From: Dasypus novemcinctus
Lineage: Eukaryota > Chordata > Mammalia > Cingulata > Dasypodidae
Direction: 5' to 3'
DNA: 64,000 bases
Assembly: GCF_030445035.2 (NCBI RefSeq)
Contig: NC_080673.1
Coordinates: 193,483,216 to 193,547,215, forward strand
How positions within the stretch are numbered: position 1 is the stretch's first letter; the number at the start of each line of letters is the position of its first letter. The translations under genes were made by a program, and so were the position numbers. This document shows positions 35,346 to 46,170 of this stretch, one piece after another. Under the pieces are notes generated by a model. It did no database searches and was not told where the DNA came from. It saw nothing but the letters and a program-made list of their open reading frames with translations.

Positions 35346-35984
35346 ACAAAGTCCAAAGCATGGTCCTTACACCTTTGAATTCTCATTTTGATTTTTGCTT
35401 AGTGAGGGAAAAATGAACCAATGTGCTGATAGAGGCGATAAGAAGGCAATTTTCTAGAAGGGAACCCAAGACTCAAGATGAGCAGTGCCAAGGGCCTGCT
35501 TGGCAAATGGAGCCTGGCTGCCCCTAGTAACCCCTGAAGATCACCCTCTACTAATGGTCCTCAGGAACCCCACATTTATGCCTCAAACAAAAGTGCCTTC
35601 CAGGAGATGAGAGGAAGATGGAGGCAATGATGGCTCTTTGTCACTTTCTTACCTGGACTTCTGGTCTTCCTCCCACTGGCTCCTCCCTCCCAGCTTCTTT
35701 AGCTGGTCCTCCTCATCAACTCGACCACTTGAGTGCCTGGAACCCAGTCCAAGGTCTCCTGCTTTGCCTACACCTGCTGGCTAGGTCATCTCCATCAGTG
35801 TCATTGTTTTACAGGCCAGTGGCTCCCACATTTCATGTCCAGCCAGGTCTCTCCTGACCTCCAGCTGCCCACTCAGCATTGCCACTTGGCTTTCATAAAG
35901 GTATGTGAAGTATCATGCATTCAAAACCACACTCCTGACCCTTCCCCAAATATCCTGCTCCCCCCCCCCCACATTCTTCCCTGA

Positions 35985-36999
35985 TTCAGTTCAGCAGTGC
36001 CATTCTGCCAACCGCTGAGGTTCATATTTGACTCCTCTCACACCTTAAATCCCATGCATCTTCAAGTCCTGCCATCTCCACTGTGGCAATTTCAGATTGT
36101 TTTATGAATCCTAAAGAAAGAGATTATGCTTTTGAACTAATCTATTCCTGTGGGCATGATATCCTTTGCATTAAATTTGGTTGAGGGTCCTTTGATTAGA
36201 TTACTCGAGAAGGTCACTTTAGGGCTTTTGATTGGACAACATCAGTGAGATGGGACTCAGGTTTAGTCTCTGCCCCTTGCTAGGTCTCATATAAACAGAA
36301 ACAGAAAAGGAAGCCACCATATCTGATACTGCTGATGGAAGAGGTTTCACCAACAGCAGAGCTGCAAAGAGGGAAGCCCCAAAGAATTTCCAAGAGCTGA
36401 GACAGAGAGAGAGAGGAGGCCTGGTAAGAAACAAGCTGTACAGGTTTGCCTACAGCTGTAATCAGCATCCCTCTTGCTTTGCCATGTGGTAGCTGACTTG
36501 GTGAGAAAGCACCTCTAAGGATGCCCTGATTTGGACTTCTCACAGCCTTGGAACTGGAATAAACCCCTTCTATAAAAGCCAACCCACTTCTGGTACTTTG
36601 CATTGGCAGCCCTTTGGCAAACGAAAACATCCACCTTCAAAATATATTCCAAAACACCACTTCCACTACCCAATTGTCACAATGTCTCTTATCTGGCTTA
36701 TTGCCACAACAGTGTCTGAAACAGTGTCCCTGCCTCTGACCTTGCCCGCTGCAGTGTAAGCTAGCACAGCAGTCAGAGAGGTCCATTCCAAGACACAGGT
36801 CAGGTTGCCTCATTTCTCAGCTAAGACACCCTTCAACAGCTCACCCTCTAGAACAGAGGAAACCCCAAAAAGTCTTACAAGACTTGCAGAGTCCTACATG
36901 TCCTAGGTCCCCCAACTACTTTCTGACCTATGACATACTACCTGGCCTACTCTGCTCCAGCTGTACCAGCCTCCTTGCTGTTCTAGAACTCACCCAGCA
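35985..36999 (+). mobile_element. L2 LINE fragment, split by an LTR
   Basis: The left part (to 36081) has 'atatttgactcctctcac', and the right part (from 36630) has 'ccagctgtaccagcctccttgctgttc', both in the order of an L2 3' end. An LTR with a 5-bp duplication interrupts it, and SINE monomers follow its right end. Confidence 0.6.
36082..36629 (+). mobile_element. Solo LTR, MaLR/ERVL-like, 548 bp
   Basis: It begins TGTGGCAATTT and ends CGAAAACA (TG...CA). It is flanked by the direct repeat tccac (36077-36081 and 36630-36634). Near the end, 'aataaaccccttctataaaagccaac' and 'ttctggtactttgcattggcagcc' resemble MLT1/MST ends. It is non-coding: no gag, pol or env is attached. Confidence 0.8.
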
Positions 37000-37215
37000 G
37001 CCTCCTGCTGAGGTACCGGGGACAGACTCCAAGACCTCGTACATGGGAAGCAGGTGCTCAACCACTGAGCTGCATCGGCTCCCCAGTGACAGTTGGAGTT
37101 TTTTGTTGTTTTTTGTTTTCTCATTTGTTTGTTTCTTAAGACTTACCAGGAATCAAACCCAAGACCTCATAAATGGGAAGCAGACACTCAATCCCTGGAA
37201 CTACATCTGCTCCTA
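37000..37215 (-). mobile_element. Two DAS-SINE monomers in tandem, antisense
   Basis: Two heads are read on the minus strand: about 37008-37085 (complement of GGGGAGCCGATGCAGCTCAG) and about 37140-37215 (complement of GGAGCAGATGTAGTTCCAG), separated by a GTTT-rich tail complement. Confidence 0.8.
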
Positions 37216-37261
37216 ATACAGATTTCTAGAATTAGAATTATGGGCATTTAAATTTTGATAT

Positions 37262-37655
37262 ATATTGCATTTCCCCCCCTTTTTTTATTTTTTAAAAAAT
37301 ACCTCGATTACATAAATGTTACAGAGAATATATAGGGGATTTCCATATGCCCTGCTCCCCACACCTCCCATATTTTCCCACATTAGCAACATCTTTCATC
37401 AGAGTGGTACATTCATTGCAACTGATAAGCACATTTTAGAGCATTGCCACTAAGCATGGATTATAGTTTACATTCTCTCCCATTCAACTCTGTAGTTTAT
37501 GGCCAGCTCTATCGTTGTAATGTCATTCAGAATGATTCATTGTAATGTCATTCGGGATGATTCCCAAGTCCAGAAAACGCCCCCTTATTACACCTCTTTT
37601 TCCCTCCCCCTAACCCCAGAACATCCATGGATCACTGATGAGCCCTCTCTTTGAC
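37262..37655 (-). mobile_element. L1 3' end, antisense
   Basis: This is the complement of the L1 3' terminal blocks ('ccccacacctcccat', 'ggattatagtttacattctctccc', 'cccttattacacctctttttccctc'). A 25-bp tandem duplication (37514-37538 and 37539-37563) is present. It is more diverged than the other copies. Confidence 0.75.
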
Positions 37656-37964
37656 CTTATGAGAAAGGAGGTTTTGGTTTTAGGAAGATGTTTTCAAAAG
37701 ATAAGAACCAAAGAAAAACGTGAATGTGAATTCTCAGAAAATCTGGACAAAGAACTGCATGCTGGGCCTTGAAGCTGAAGGGCCCAGGGCAGGCCTGGCT
37801 GCTCTCTCTGGAAGGCAGGAAACCAAGGACTCCAGCCTAGCTTCTTAGGGGGTGGGCTGGCTCTGCCTGGCAGGCTCAGAGCTCCTGCTATACAGCATCT
37901 CCTCCAGGTAAGTCACAGAAGCCAGAGGGTACAGAGTAGCTACAAGAGAGCAGGCAGGGCGGCA

Positions 37965-38085
37965 CGAAGGTAAGAGCACGGGCCCTGGCAGCAGAGCTCT
38001 GGCCCAGAGCCTGGCTCTCAGGCTTAGAGCTGCATCACCCTGGGCATGTCCTTGACATTTCTGAGGCCCAGTTTCTTTCATTCAT
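37965..38085 (+). repeat. MIR-type ancient SINE
   Basis: 'ggtaagagcacgggccctgg', 'gcttagagctgcatcaccc' and 'acatttctgaggcccagttt'. Confidence 0.5.
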
Positions 38086-39387
38086 TCACAAATACTCTTG
38101 AGCCCCTAAGAGGGCCTGGCACTGGGGGTTATGCAATGACCACTCACGGCGGGTCAGGCACGGTTGTACACCTTCATGTTAGCACATTTAATTTCCACTT
38201 CAATCCCATGAGGCAACTATCATTAACCCCGTGAAGAAATAGAGACGTGGGAAGTTAAGAAAGTTAGTAAGAGACAGAGGAGCCAAGTTGAGACATTCTG
38301 GCTCCAATGCCACACTCTTGACCATCATGGAACTCTCAGGAAGCCAGAAACTCCAATATCAAGTGTGCGGTTGGGCTTCAAGAGGTGCCACACACAAGAG
38401 GTATGTGTTGTAATCAGACCAGCGTGGCAAAGGTAATGGGAGAAGAGGGCAGCAGGTGTCCGGGCACTGGTTGCCCAGGCCATAGTTGAGCTAAGGCCTG
38501 AGGTAGGTGTGGAGTTACCTGGGCCAGACAACAGTGCGGGGAGAACAGCAGAGGCAGGGGGACTGCCTTTGCAAAGCCCTCGGCGTGGTCAGGAGTGAGT
38601 GAGTGAAGGTCAGCAGGGCCAGAGAGGGACCCTGGGGATGTGGAGCGAATGGATGCCACGGGGTTGGGCTCGGGGCCGCAGCTGGGCTGCGCAGGCCTGC
38701 GGATTGGCTAAGGGTTTTATCCCTGAGCAGAAGGAGCGGGCCAAGGATCTTAGGCAAGAAGGATTTTCAGATAAGATTGAGTCGTGGTAATGATAAACAT
38801 CTTCAGGTTTTTGTGGAGGGAAATTTCTCAATGGGAAAAACAAAAGGGCCAGTCAAGACAGCAAAGTAAGATACTTCAGGCCTCCTTGTTCCCACCGAAG
38901 TTTAGAACCACCATCAAGAATTGGCAGAAACATCTTTCTCAGAGCTCCAGAAAACAATGAAAGGAGCACAGTTACAGGACGAGCACCAGCCAAATCAAGA
39001 TAAAGGGTACTCAAGAGCAGTCTGATGTCCTGGCACCCTGGCTGACCTTCCCTGGCTTGGCGTGGAGGCGGCCGGCACCCCTGCTTCAGATCCCTGGCCC
39101 CAGTTGTGGAGGGAGCAGAGTCACGTCGTGTGCTGGCCATGGCCTGAGGGACCCGCTGCCCCAGTACTTGCCCTGCAGAGAAGGCAGTTCATGGGGCTCT
39201 CCCACAGAGTACGTGGGTAAGCCTCAAGTCATGCAACCTGGGACAGGGGATTGCTCGCTGAGGACATACAGTGTTGTGCCGTGGCTGCGGCCCTGAGGAC
39301 ACTGTTTCCTAGAGAAGAGGGGATATTTGTAACCATTCTCAAGAAAAGACACAAGCCCCCATGCTTCGGTCTGGAGCTATTCTCAAA
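38086..39387. other. Intergenic, nothing recognised
   Basis: There are small simple-repeat and ancient-repeat remnants at most. The sequence just before 39388 may be the left part of the LTR seen again at 40578. Confidence 0.45.
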
Positions 39388-39402
39388 ACTCATTTTATGG
39401 AT

Positions 39403-40562
39403 TATAGTTTACATTGGAGTTTACACTCTTTCACTCAATTCTGTAGGTTATGGCAGGATATATAATTGCCTATATTTGTCATTGCAATGTCATCCAGGAC
39501 AATTCCAAGTCCCAAAAATGCCCCCATATTACACCTCTTTTTCCCTCTCCCTGACTTCAGCACCTCCAGTGGCCACTGTCTCCACATCAATGATATAACG
39601 TCTGCCATTGCTAGAATCACAATAAGTCTATAGTAGAATTCCAGTAAGTCCACTCTAGTCACCATATTTTATTCCTCAATCCTGAGGATTTTGGGAAGGT
39701 GATGCCCACTCCACCTCTAATTGAGAGGGGGCTTTGATCCCATATGGCTGAGGATGGGACTCTCTTATTTGTCGTTGTAGATTCTCTCAGTTCCTTGATA
39801 TGGTGGTTGTCCATCCTCACCTCGTTATTAGTTGTCCTGGGTGAGTCCCATGAACTGGAGAGTAGGTGTTGCAACTCCACTGAGGCTCAGGGCCAGCTGG
39901 CACATGAACAGTCCAAAGTTTCAAGTCTCTTGGACATACACCTACCAAGTCCAGCACCAACTATAAGTTCAAATAGAAGGGACAGAAGAGGCTCATGTAG
40001 ATAAGTCACATCTGAGTCCAACTCTGTCACACTCAGGAGCACAAACTCCAAAGTATGGTACCAAATGCCAGAGATATCTGCCATGGCCATAGGACCTGGG
40101 TATCTCCAGTGCCTAGTGGCAATGCTCCATATGTGTTCATCAGTTGCAATGAATACACCACATTAATGAAAGAAATTGTTAATGTGGGGAAGGATGGGAA
40201 GTGTGGGGAGTGGAGCATATGGGAATCCCTTATAGTTTTTGTGTAACATTTTGTGTAATCTAAGTATCTTTGTATATATATATAAATAATAGAGTGTGTT
40301 GGGGGGGAAATATACCAAATTTAAGATATGGACTGTATTTAGTAGTAAAATTTTGACAATATTCTTCCACAATTTATAACATATGTCTCACAACAATGCA
40401 AGGTGTTGGTGGCGGGTTGATGTATATGACTCCTGTATGATGTTAAGCATGTTGTTTTGTAAGTTCACAACTTTTATTATACACTCATTTATGTATGTTC
40501 ATCTATGAATGACATATGTCAATAAAGTTAAAAACAAATAAAAGTCTAAAAAATAATAAAAC
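39403..40562 (+). mobile_element. L1 3' end with clean 5' inversion
   Basis: Bases 39403 to about 40110 are antisense L1 3' region. Bases about 40112-40562 are sense L1 3' end, starting just where the inverted part stops on the element, and running through a G-rich tract to AATAAA and an A-rich end. The 15-bp repeat actcattttatggat flanks it exactly (39388-39402 and 40563-40577). This is the signature of twin priming. Confidence 0.88.
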
Positions 40563-40577
40563 ACTCATTTTATGGAT

Positions 40578-41082
40578 AAACCCTGAAGGAAAACACTTGC
40601 AAAGGGCAATCTGCCAAGGTTGAGTCTCCACCCTCTTGTTTGGTCCAAGAATAAATGGATACACACCAGAAAAGAGAGCTCTGCCATTTTTGATCTTGCA
40701 ATGTGACAGAAAGGAGAGACTCAAACAGCCAAGGGTCCTAGGAGAGACGGGCCATTTGTCTGATGAACCCAGGGGGGGACGTGGAGCACCCGAGACTGAG
40801 AGAGGAGGCCCTATAAGAGACAAGTCCTGTGACTGGTTGCCCTCAACTGAGCTCAGGGAGACAGGCCAGCCCAAAGGGATGGCAGAGACCAGGCAGAGAT
40901 TGTCTACCCTCTTGCTTCAACATCTGGCAGCTGACTTGGGTGAGAAAGCACCTCTTATGGTGCCTTGAGTTGGACTTTTCACAGCTTCAGAACTGTAAGC
41001 TTTTACCCCAATTAGATACCCTTTATAAAAGCCAAGTCATTTCTGGTACTTTGCATCAGCAGTCCTTTGGCAAACTAAAACA
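40578..41082 (+). mobile_element. MaLR/ERVL-like LTR fragment
   Basis: It shares with the LTR at 36082 'ctgacttgggtgagaaagcacctct', 'gttggacttttcacag', 'tataaaagccaagtcatttctggtactttgca' and the CA end 'ggcaaactaaaaca'. Its left part is displaced by the L1 insertion at 39403-40562. Confidence 0.65.
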
Positions 41083-41667
41083 CAAGCCAATGACTTCATC
41101 TGGTATGCAGCCAAAGAGCGGCCATTAAAAGTAATTTCTACCAAAATCAGTTTCACAACTGTAGGACTAACTTTAGAAGCTAGCCCCCAGGTATGGTGTG
41201 GCTTGGTGGAGAGACCATAAGCATCAGAACTGGCTGTCCAAGGCAAATGGCAGAGGCCCACTGGAATCAGCCCAGGCTGCTCAAACCCGAGGAGGGTTCC
41301 AGGAGCATTTAGGCCCCTCAGGCCCAAAGGCACTGCCTCCTTCTACCCCCACTCCCACTAAAATAGGTGCTCTAGAATTGTCTTTCCTGGAACTGGGCAT
41401 TTGGGTTGCTAAATGCCAAGAACGAGCAGCCCCAGGCTATGGTTGGATTTGCCAAGAGCAGGGATCTAATGGCCCAGGCAGGCCCTTCCAGAACAGCACT
41501 GTGGTCTGAGTGCTTGAGGTTGAAGCCCTCAGACTCTGGGGACTTGATCTGGGTCAGGGGATCACAGGTCCAGAGCAGAAGCAGGTGTGAGGTCAGGAAG
41601 CCCTACCTAAGTCAGAGGATGAAACGATCACAGCCCGCACTTATTAGGTGCTTCCTTTGTGCTGAGG

Positions 41668-41810
41668 GCAGTCGTTCCCAACCCTGGTGCAGGTTACCAT
41701 CACCTGGGAAGCTTTAGAAGGCCCTAATGCCCAGCCCAATTGCCCCAGCCTTGTAGTGGTGGCAAGCTCACTGAGCTTTAAAGCTCCCCAGCTGATGACA
41801 ATGTGTGACC
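41668..41810 (+). mobile_element. MER5-like hAT MITE
   Basis: 'cgttcccaaccctggtgcag', 'accatcacctgggaagcttt' and 'cccagcccaattgcccc'. Confidence 0.6.
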
Positions 41811-42044
41811 AAGGTCCTTTCTGCTCAGAAATATTCAAAGTGCTTTCCCTGCATTATTCCATTTCATCCTCATAACGAGCCTTTTGATGGGGCTCTTCTA
41901 CAAATGAGGACCATGGGGCACTGTGAGGTTTGTCACTTGCCAGGGGGTCACGGGGTGAGGAGGAGGCAGAGCCACCTGCCTCCAAAGCCCATGTTCTCAA
42001 GCATAGATACAGATGTGAAGGAAACTTCTAGAAAGATGGGACAG

Positions 42045-42245
42045 GATAGTAGAAAAAACAGGGATGTGGGTTTGAAACCCACTTCTGGACCTTGGGAAAG
42101 TCATTTTACTTTTGATTCTCTGCATCTTTTCATCCGTAAAATGGAGGAGTGGTATTCACCACCTTTACAGAGTGTCGGGAAGATTTGATGAGATGATACT
42201 TACAAAGTGCTTTAGAATGTTTCTAGCACATAGTCAAGTGTGTGG
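42045..42245 (+). repeat. MIR-type ancient SINE
   Basis: 'gatgtgggtttgaaaccca', 'accttgggaaagtcatttta', 'catccgtaaaatggaggagt' and 'atttgatgagatgatactta' follow MIR along most of its length. Confidence 0.75.
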
Positions 42246-44573
42246 TGACTCATCCTTATTAGACCATGGAACCAAAAATGGGTCAGCAGCTGGAAGGCAG
42301 ATGTAGAGTCAGGAGCATCACCTGAAATGACAGAAATGTTAGCTGAAGGAGAGGAGGCACCAGTCAAATGCAAAGGCAAAATGGAGGCAGGTTCCAGGAA
42401 GGAGGACCAGGTCTAAGAGACAGAACATCAAAGAGATGATGAGGGACAGGCCAGCTGGGACAAGTGTAGGAAACCCCTTCCCAGCTTCTGGTCCCCCAGT
42501 AATAGCTGCTGCTGCCCCACCCCAGGCACTGCCTCCTTCTGCCAATGCCTCCCACACCCCCTGCTCTCCTGATGATGGACAAGCCCAGCATCTGCTAAGT
42601 GGGAAGGTTCTGTGGCTACCCTCATCTCCCTTTCCCTTCCCTCTTCCCTTTTATCCTTCTTCCTCAACCTCCTAAGCCCTGACTGGTAGAAGGTGACAGA
42701 TAACTGGTATTTGCTGAAAGGAAGCTGAGGTGTGATCTGCCTCACTTCCCTACCCTTACACATGTACACCTTCACCCAAGGGTAATGTCCACTTCAAAAG
42801 GGGCATTCAAAGAGGGGAGGAAGGAAGAAAGAATGTGCTAGTCATCTCTTATAACGCACAAGTAATTCATGCACATGACAACAACAACCAACCAGAATGT
42901 ACAAACAGTACAAGGAAGAAAGAATCAACCCTGTCCACTTAGTGACCACGCTGGTCACACTTGGGTGGCTACCTCTCAAAACCCCTTTTAAACATTAGAT
43001 ATAGATTAGACACAGTTAGATATTTAATTGAATCATGCTATCACGTACTTTTATAGCTTGTTGGTTCACTTAAAATATCACGAACATTTTTGTCAATACG
43101 TTTGTTTCTGCACATCTTTTAAGTTTGAATAGTGTTCAGTATATGGATGTATTGTAAATTATGGTAAGACAGTCTACCAGCAAACTTTCTCCTCACCCTT
43201 ATCAAGCAATTGGAGTGTATCAATTCAATGTCCAGTTAAGGGGAAAAAACAAGCAAACAAACCAGAAAACAAAGACAAGGCAAGTAATTAAAAGGAGAGG
43301 ACTAAAAATGGCAAATGAATTTCACAGATATTAGAAAAGCTGAAAGGGCAAACATGACATCAGGAGGCAGTCCGACAGCTGGAGCCTGGCACTACCAGCT
43401 CTAGTGCTACAGAGACCAACGTGGAGTCCCCAGAGGAGGGGGATCGGGGGTCAGGGGATGGGGCTGGTCCAGGGACCTTGTATGGAGGAGCCAGCTGAGG
43501 GGTGCTGGAATCACTGCGACCGCCGGAAGTGAAGTGCCACCGGAAGTCGAGAGAGGAAAGGGAGAAAAAAGTTCTGGCTTCTCCTCTCCGTCCATCCCAC
43601 TCAGCAAACCTAACCCAAAACAAGTGGGCTAAGGGAGCCTAAGAAATGCCTGACCCCGGACCCCAAAGAAGCAGTGAAGGAAAGAGTGGAGAAGGAACCT
43701 GAGAGCCAACAAGCTAGGTAACACAGCCTGGGCCTCTCTGCTTTAGTTTAGCATTGCAAATCAACAGAAGTTAGTGACCAAGAGTATCTTGAGGTCCTGA
43801 GGGAAGCACAAAGCTTTGATTGACCACAAAGCATAGACCACAGAGATGAGACTGCTGGGGAGAATATAAATTAGTACAACCCATTTTGAGGATAATTTGT
43901 CACTATTAAAATGTAAAATCCCAGGTCCTCTGGCCTAATAATTTCCCTTGTAGAGATTTATCCTACATATAGTGCCATGTAACAAAGATGCCTGGGCCAG
44001 GGTGTTCAATTTAGCATTGTTTATAATAGCAAAAGACTAGAAACAACTGACATATCCATAGAAGCCGATTAAAAAAGAACAAGAATGAAGTGGGATGGAA
44101 TGATTTCTAAGAGAATGAATAAATAAAGGTAAAAAACCAAAACAGTGTGCACATCATACTTCCATGTGTTTATAAATTGATATGTGTGCAAGCTTTTTTC
44201 AATGAACACCACAAACAATAGTGAGTGCCTTTGGGGAGAGGATCAGCAGGTTGGAAGGGGAGAGAGACCTAAGTAACATTGTATCCTTTGTACTTTTAAA
44301 AATTATTCACTATACAGGGTAGTAAGCTAAATCATATGAAACCACCAATATTCTATCATTTTTGGCCTGCCAAAACAGCAATTTCATAGTTTTAAAACTA
44401 ATAATATTTAATTTATCAATTAAAACAGTAGTTAAATTTTTAGAAGGACAGTAGGAATGTAACTATTAAATTGAAATGTGTACTTGGAGCTGACATTTTC
44501 AGTAAGACAAGAAAGAGACCTATGATCTGTCATCCCACAGAGTGGCAGGATGAGTCCATGTTCCCTTGGAATT
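42246..44573. other. Intergenic, no supported gene
   Basis: Unique-looking, partly AT-rich sequence. It holds the paired ETS motifs at 43523-43547. Short open frames have no recognisable product. Confidence 0.5.
43523..43547 (+). promoter_or_regulatory. Two ETS-family (CCGGAAGT) motifs 17 bp apart
   Basis: CCGGAAGT at 43523-43530 and again at 43540-43547, same strand, within a small CpG-containing patch in otherwise CpG-poor intergenic DNA. Confidence 0.35.
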
Positions 44574-44589
44574 AAAATAGAAAAGCCAG

Positions 44590-44595
44590 GTGCTC

Positions 44596-44646
<51 letters not shown>

Positions 44647-44696
44647 GGCCCCTGCGCAAGGATGACACGCAAATTCGTGAAGCGTTCCATATTTTT
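44590..44696 (+). pseudogene. Full-length U6 snRNA retrocopy fused to L1
   Basis: All 107 positions from GTGCTCGCTTCGGCAGCACA to CGTTCCATATTTTT match the spliceosomal U6 snRNA as I know it, including ATACAGAGA and the AGCATGGCCCC region. It is unlikely to be an expressed gene: no TATA box lies at -30 and no proximal element is visible. The 3' end runs straight into L1 sequence. A direct repeat before its first base matches one after the L1 poly(A). It is thus half of one retrotransposed unit. Confidence 0.93.
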
Positions 44697-45305
44697 AGCC
44701 AGGTCCTGAGCCTCAACAGACTCCAGCACCTACAATCTGATCTATTGGACTTACCACACTCAGCTAAGATGGAGTTGAAGAAGGACAACCACCACACCAT
44801 GGAGCCTAGAGTGATTACAGCTGAAAATGGGAGGATTGCATCCAGCATCCATGTGGAATCTGAGCCTCCTCTTGACATAGAGGTGCAATGGACACAACCA
44901 ATCCAATGTCCACATAGAAGAGGTGGCATTGGATTGGGAAAAGTGGACATGTGGACGATGGGTATGGGGAAAGGCAGGAAGAGATGAGAGGTGGAGGCGT
45001 CTTTGGGACATGGAGCTGCCCTGGATGGTGCTTCAGAGGTAATCACCGGACATTGTAAATCCTCACAGGGCCCACTGGATGGAATGGAAGAGAGTATGGG
45101 CCATGATGTGAACCATTGTCTATGAGGTGCAGAGGTGCCCAAAGATGTACTTACCAAATCCAATGGATGTGTCATGATGATGGGAACGAGTGTTGTTGGG
45201 GGGGGAGAGGGGGGGTGGGGGTGTGGGGTTGAATGGGACCTCACATATATATTTTTAATGTAATATTATTACAAAGTCAATAAAAAAAAATTATATTAAA
45301 AAAAA
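44697..45305 (+). mobile_element. L1 3' end joined to U6
   Basis: It starts mid-element at 'agccaggtcctgagcctcaa', a block also at about 56255, and continues through the G-rich tract (about 45198-45231), AATAAA (45279-45284) and poly(A). The unit U6+L1 is flanked by aaaatagaaaagccagg (44574-44590) and aaaatagaaaaaccagg (45306-45322). The site before the first copy reads TT|AAAA, the L1 endonuclease target. Confidence 0.92.
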
Positions 45306-45365
45306 AAAATAGAAAAACCAGGATGAAATCCCATGAGTTCACCGGTGTTACCCATACAAGGATGC

Positions 45366-45432
45366 CTTTCTTTTCTTTTCTTTTCTTTTCTTTTCTTTTT
45401 TCTTCCATTCCCTTCCCTTTTTTTTTTTTTTG
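45366..45432 (+). repeat. (TTTTC)n microsatellite and T-run
   Basis: Seven or so CTTTT units, then a pyrimidine-rich stretch and a T-run. Confidence 0.9.
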
Positions 45433-46170
45433 GCTTGAACAATTGGAATTTATTTACTTACAGTTTTGAGGCTGTTAGAGGTTCCCTCTCATTAGATTTG
45501 CTGTAATTAACAAGCTGTGACTCAGTTCCCCCTGACATGCACTGAGGAAAGACAAGCCCCCCTCATAACCTGTGTGTCTGAAAGCACAGCACCTCCCCAA
45601 AGGTTGAGCAAAGAAACCACGTGGAAATGAAAGTAAAGTGAGATAAATACCTTCATTTCCTGCAGATCAAAGCAACACCTGTTCCTCCAGCATTCCAAGA
45701 AAACATGACTCCCTAACCCACTACCTTCTAGCCATACCTTTCTATTGGCCCCTGCACCTCACTCAGACCCTCAACCCCCTTCCACTGACTCTTATTTCCC
45801 CACCTAGGAAAATATTGTATAAATTCAAATCCCCCCTTCCAGGATTGGGCTGAAGTCTATTCTTCAGACTCCCTCCATTGGGAGAGCTTCTCAATTAATT
45901 TCCTGCCTGCAGTCATATCAGTTTCCATGTCCCAGTGAGTGCTGTTTTTCTCCAACAGAGGCTAAAGGAAAGTCCAAATTAATGCAATGTTTTCTCCCCA
46001 AAGATGTGGTGTTCTCAGGCTGGCTGTTGGAGATACTTGGTCTTGAGCTTGTCACATGGCAAGGCACATGGAGGCCTTTCCTGGCCTCTCTGTTCTCTTC
46101 TGGGTTTTGCTGATTTCAGCTTCTTACTAAGGATGTCTTCTTGATTCTAAAGACAATATCAACTTGCAGA
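45432..46170 (+). repeat. Unnamed repeat family A, copy 2, split by an LTR
   Basis: The left part at 45432-45472 ('ggcttgaacaattggaattt', 'acagttttgaggc') and the right part at 45958-46170 ('gtcacatggcaaggcacatgg', 'tctcttctgggttttgctga') match the copy at 53766-54192. The LTR at 45473-45957 lies between them. Confidence 0.6.
45473..45957 (+). mobile_element. Solo endogenous retrovirus LTR, 485 bp
   Basis: It begins TGTTAGAGG and ends TTCTCCAACA, flanked by the 5-bp repeat gaggc (45468-45472 and 45958-45962). A TATA-like TATAAA lies at 45818-45823, followed by a pyrimidine-rich region ('attcttcagactccctcc') and an AATTAATTT variant near 45890, the usual U3-R order. It is non-coding, with no internal retroviral genes. 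The sequence looks different from the LTR at 36082. Confidence 0.8.

Noticed and set aside
44590-44696. Functional U6 gene
   Set aside because: No TATA box or proximal element upstream, and it is fused to L1 inside one target duplication.
44432-45244. 270-aa minus-strand open frame
   Set aside because: It is the complement of the U6-L1 retrocopy.
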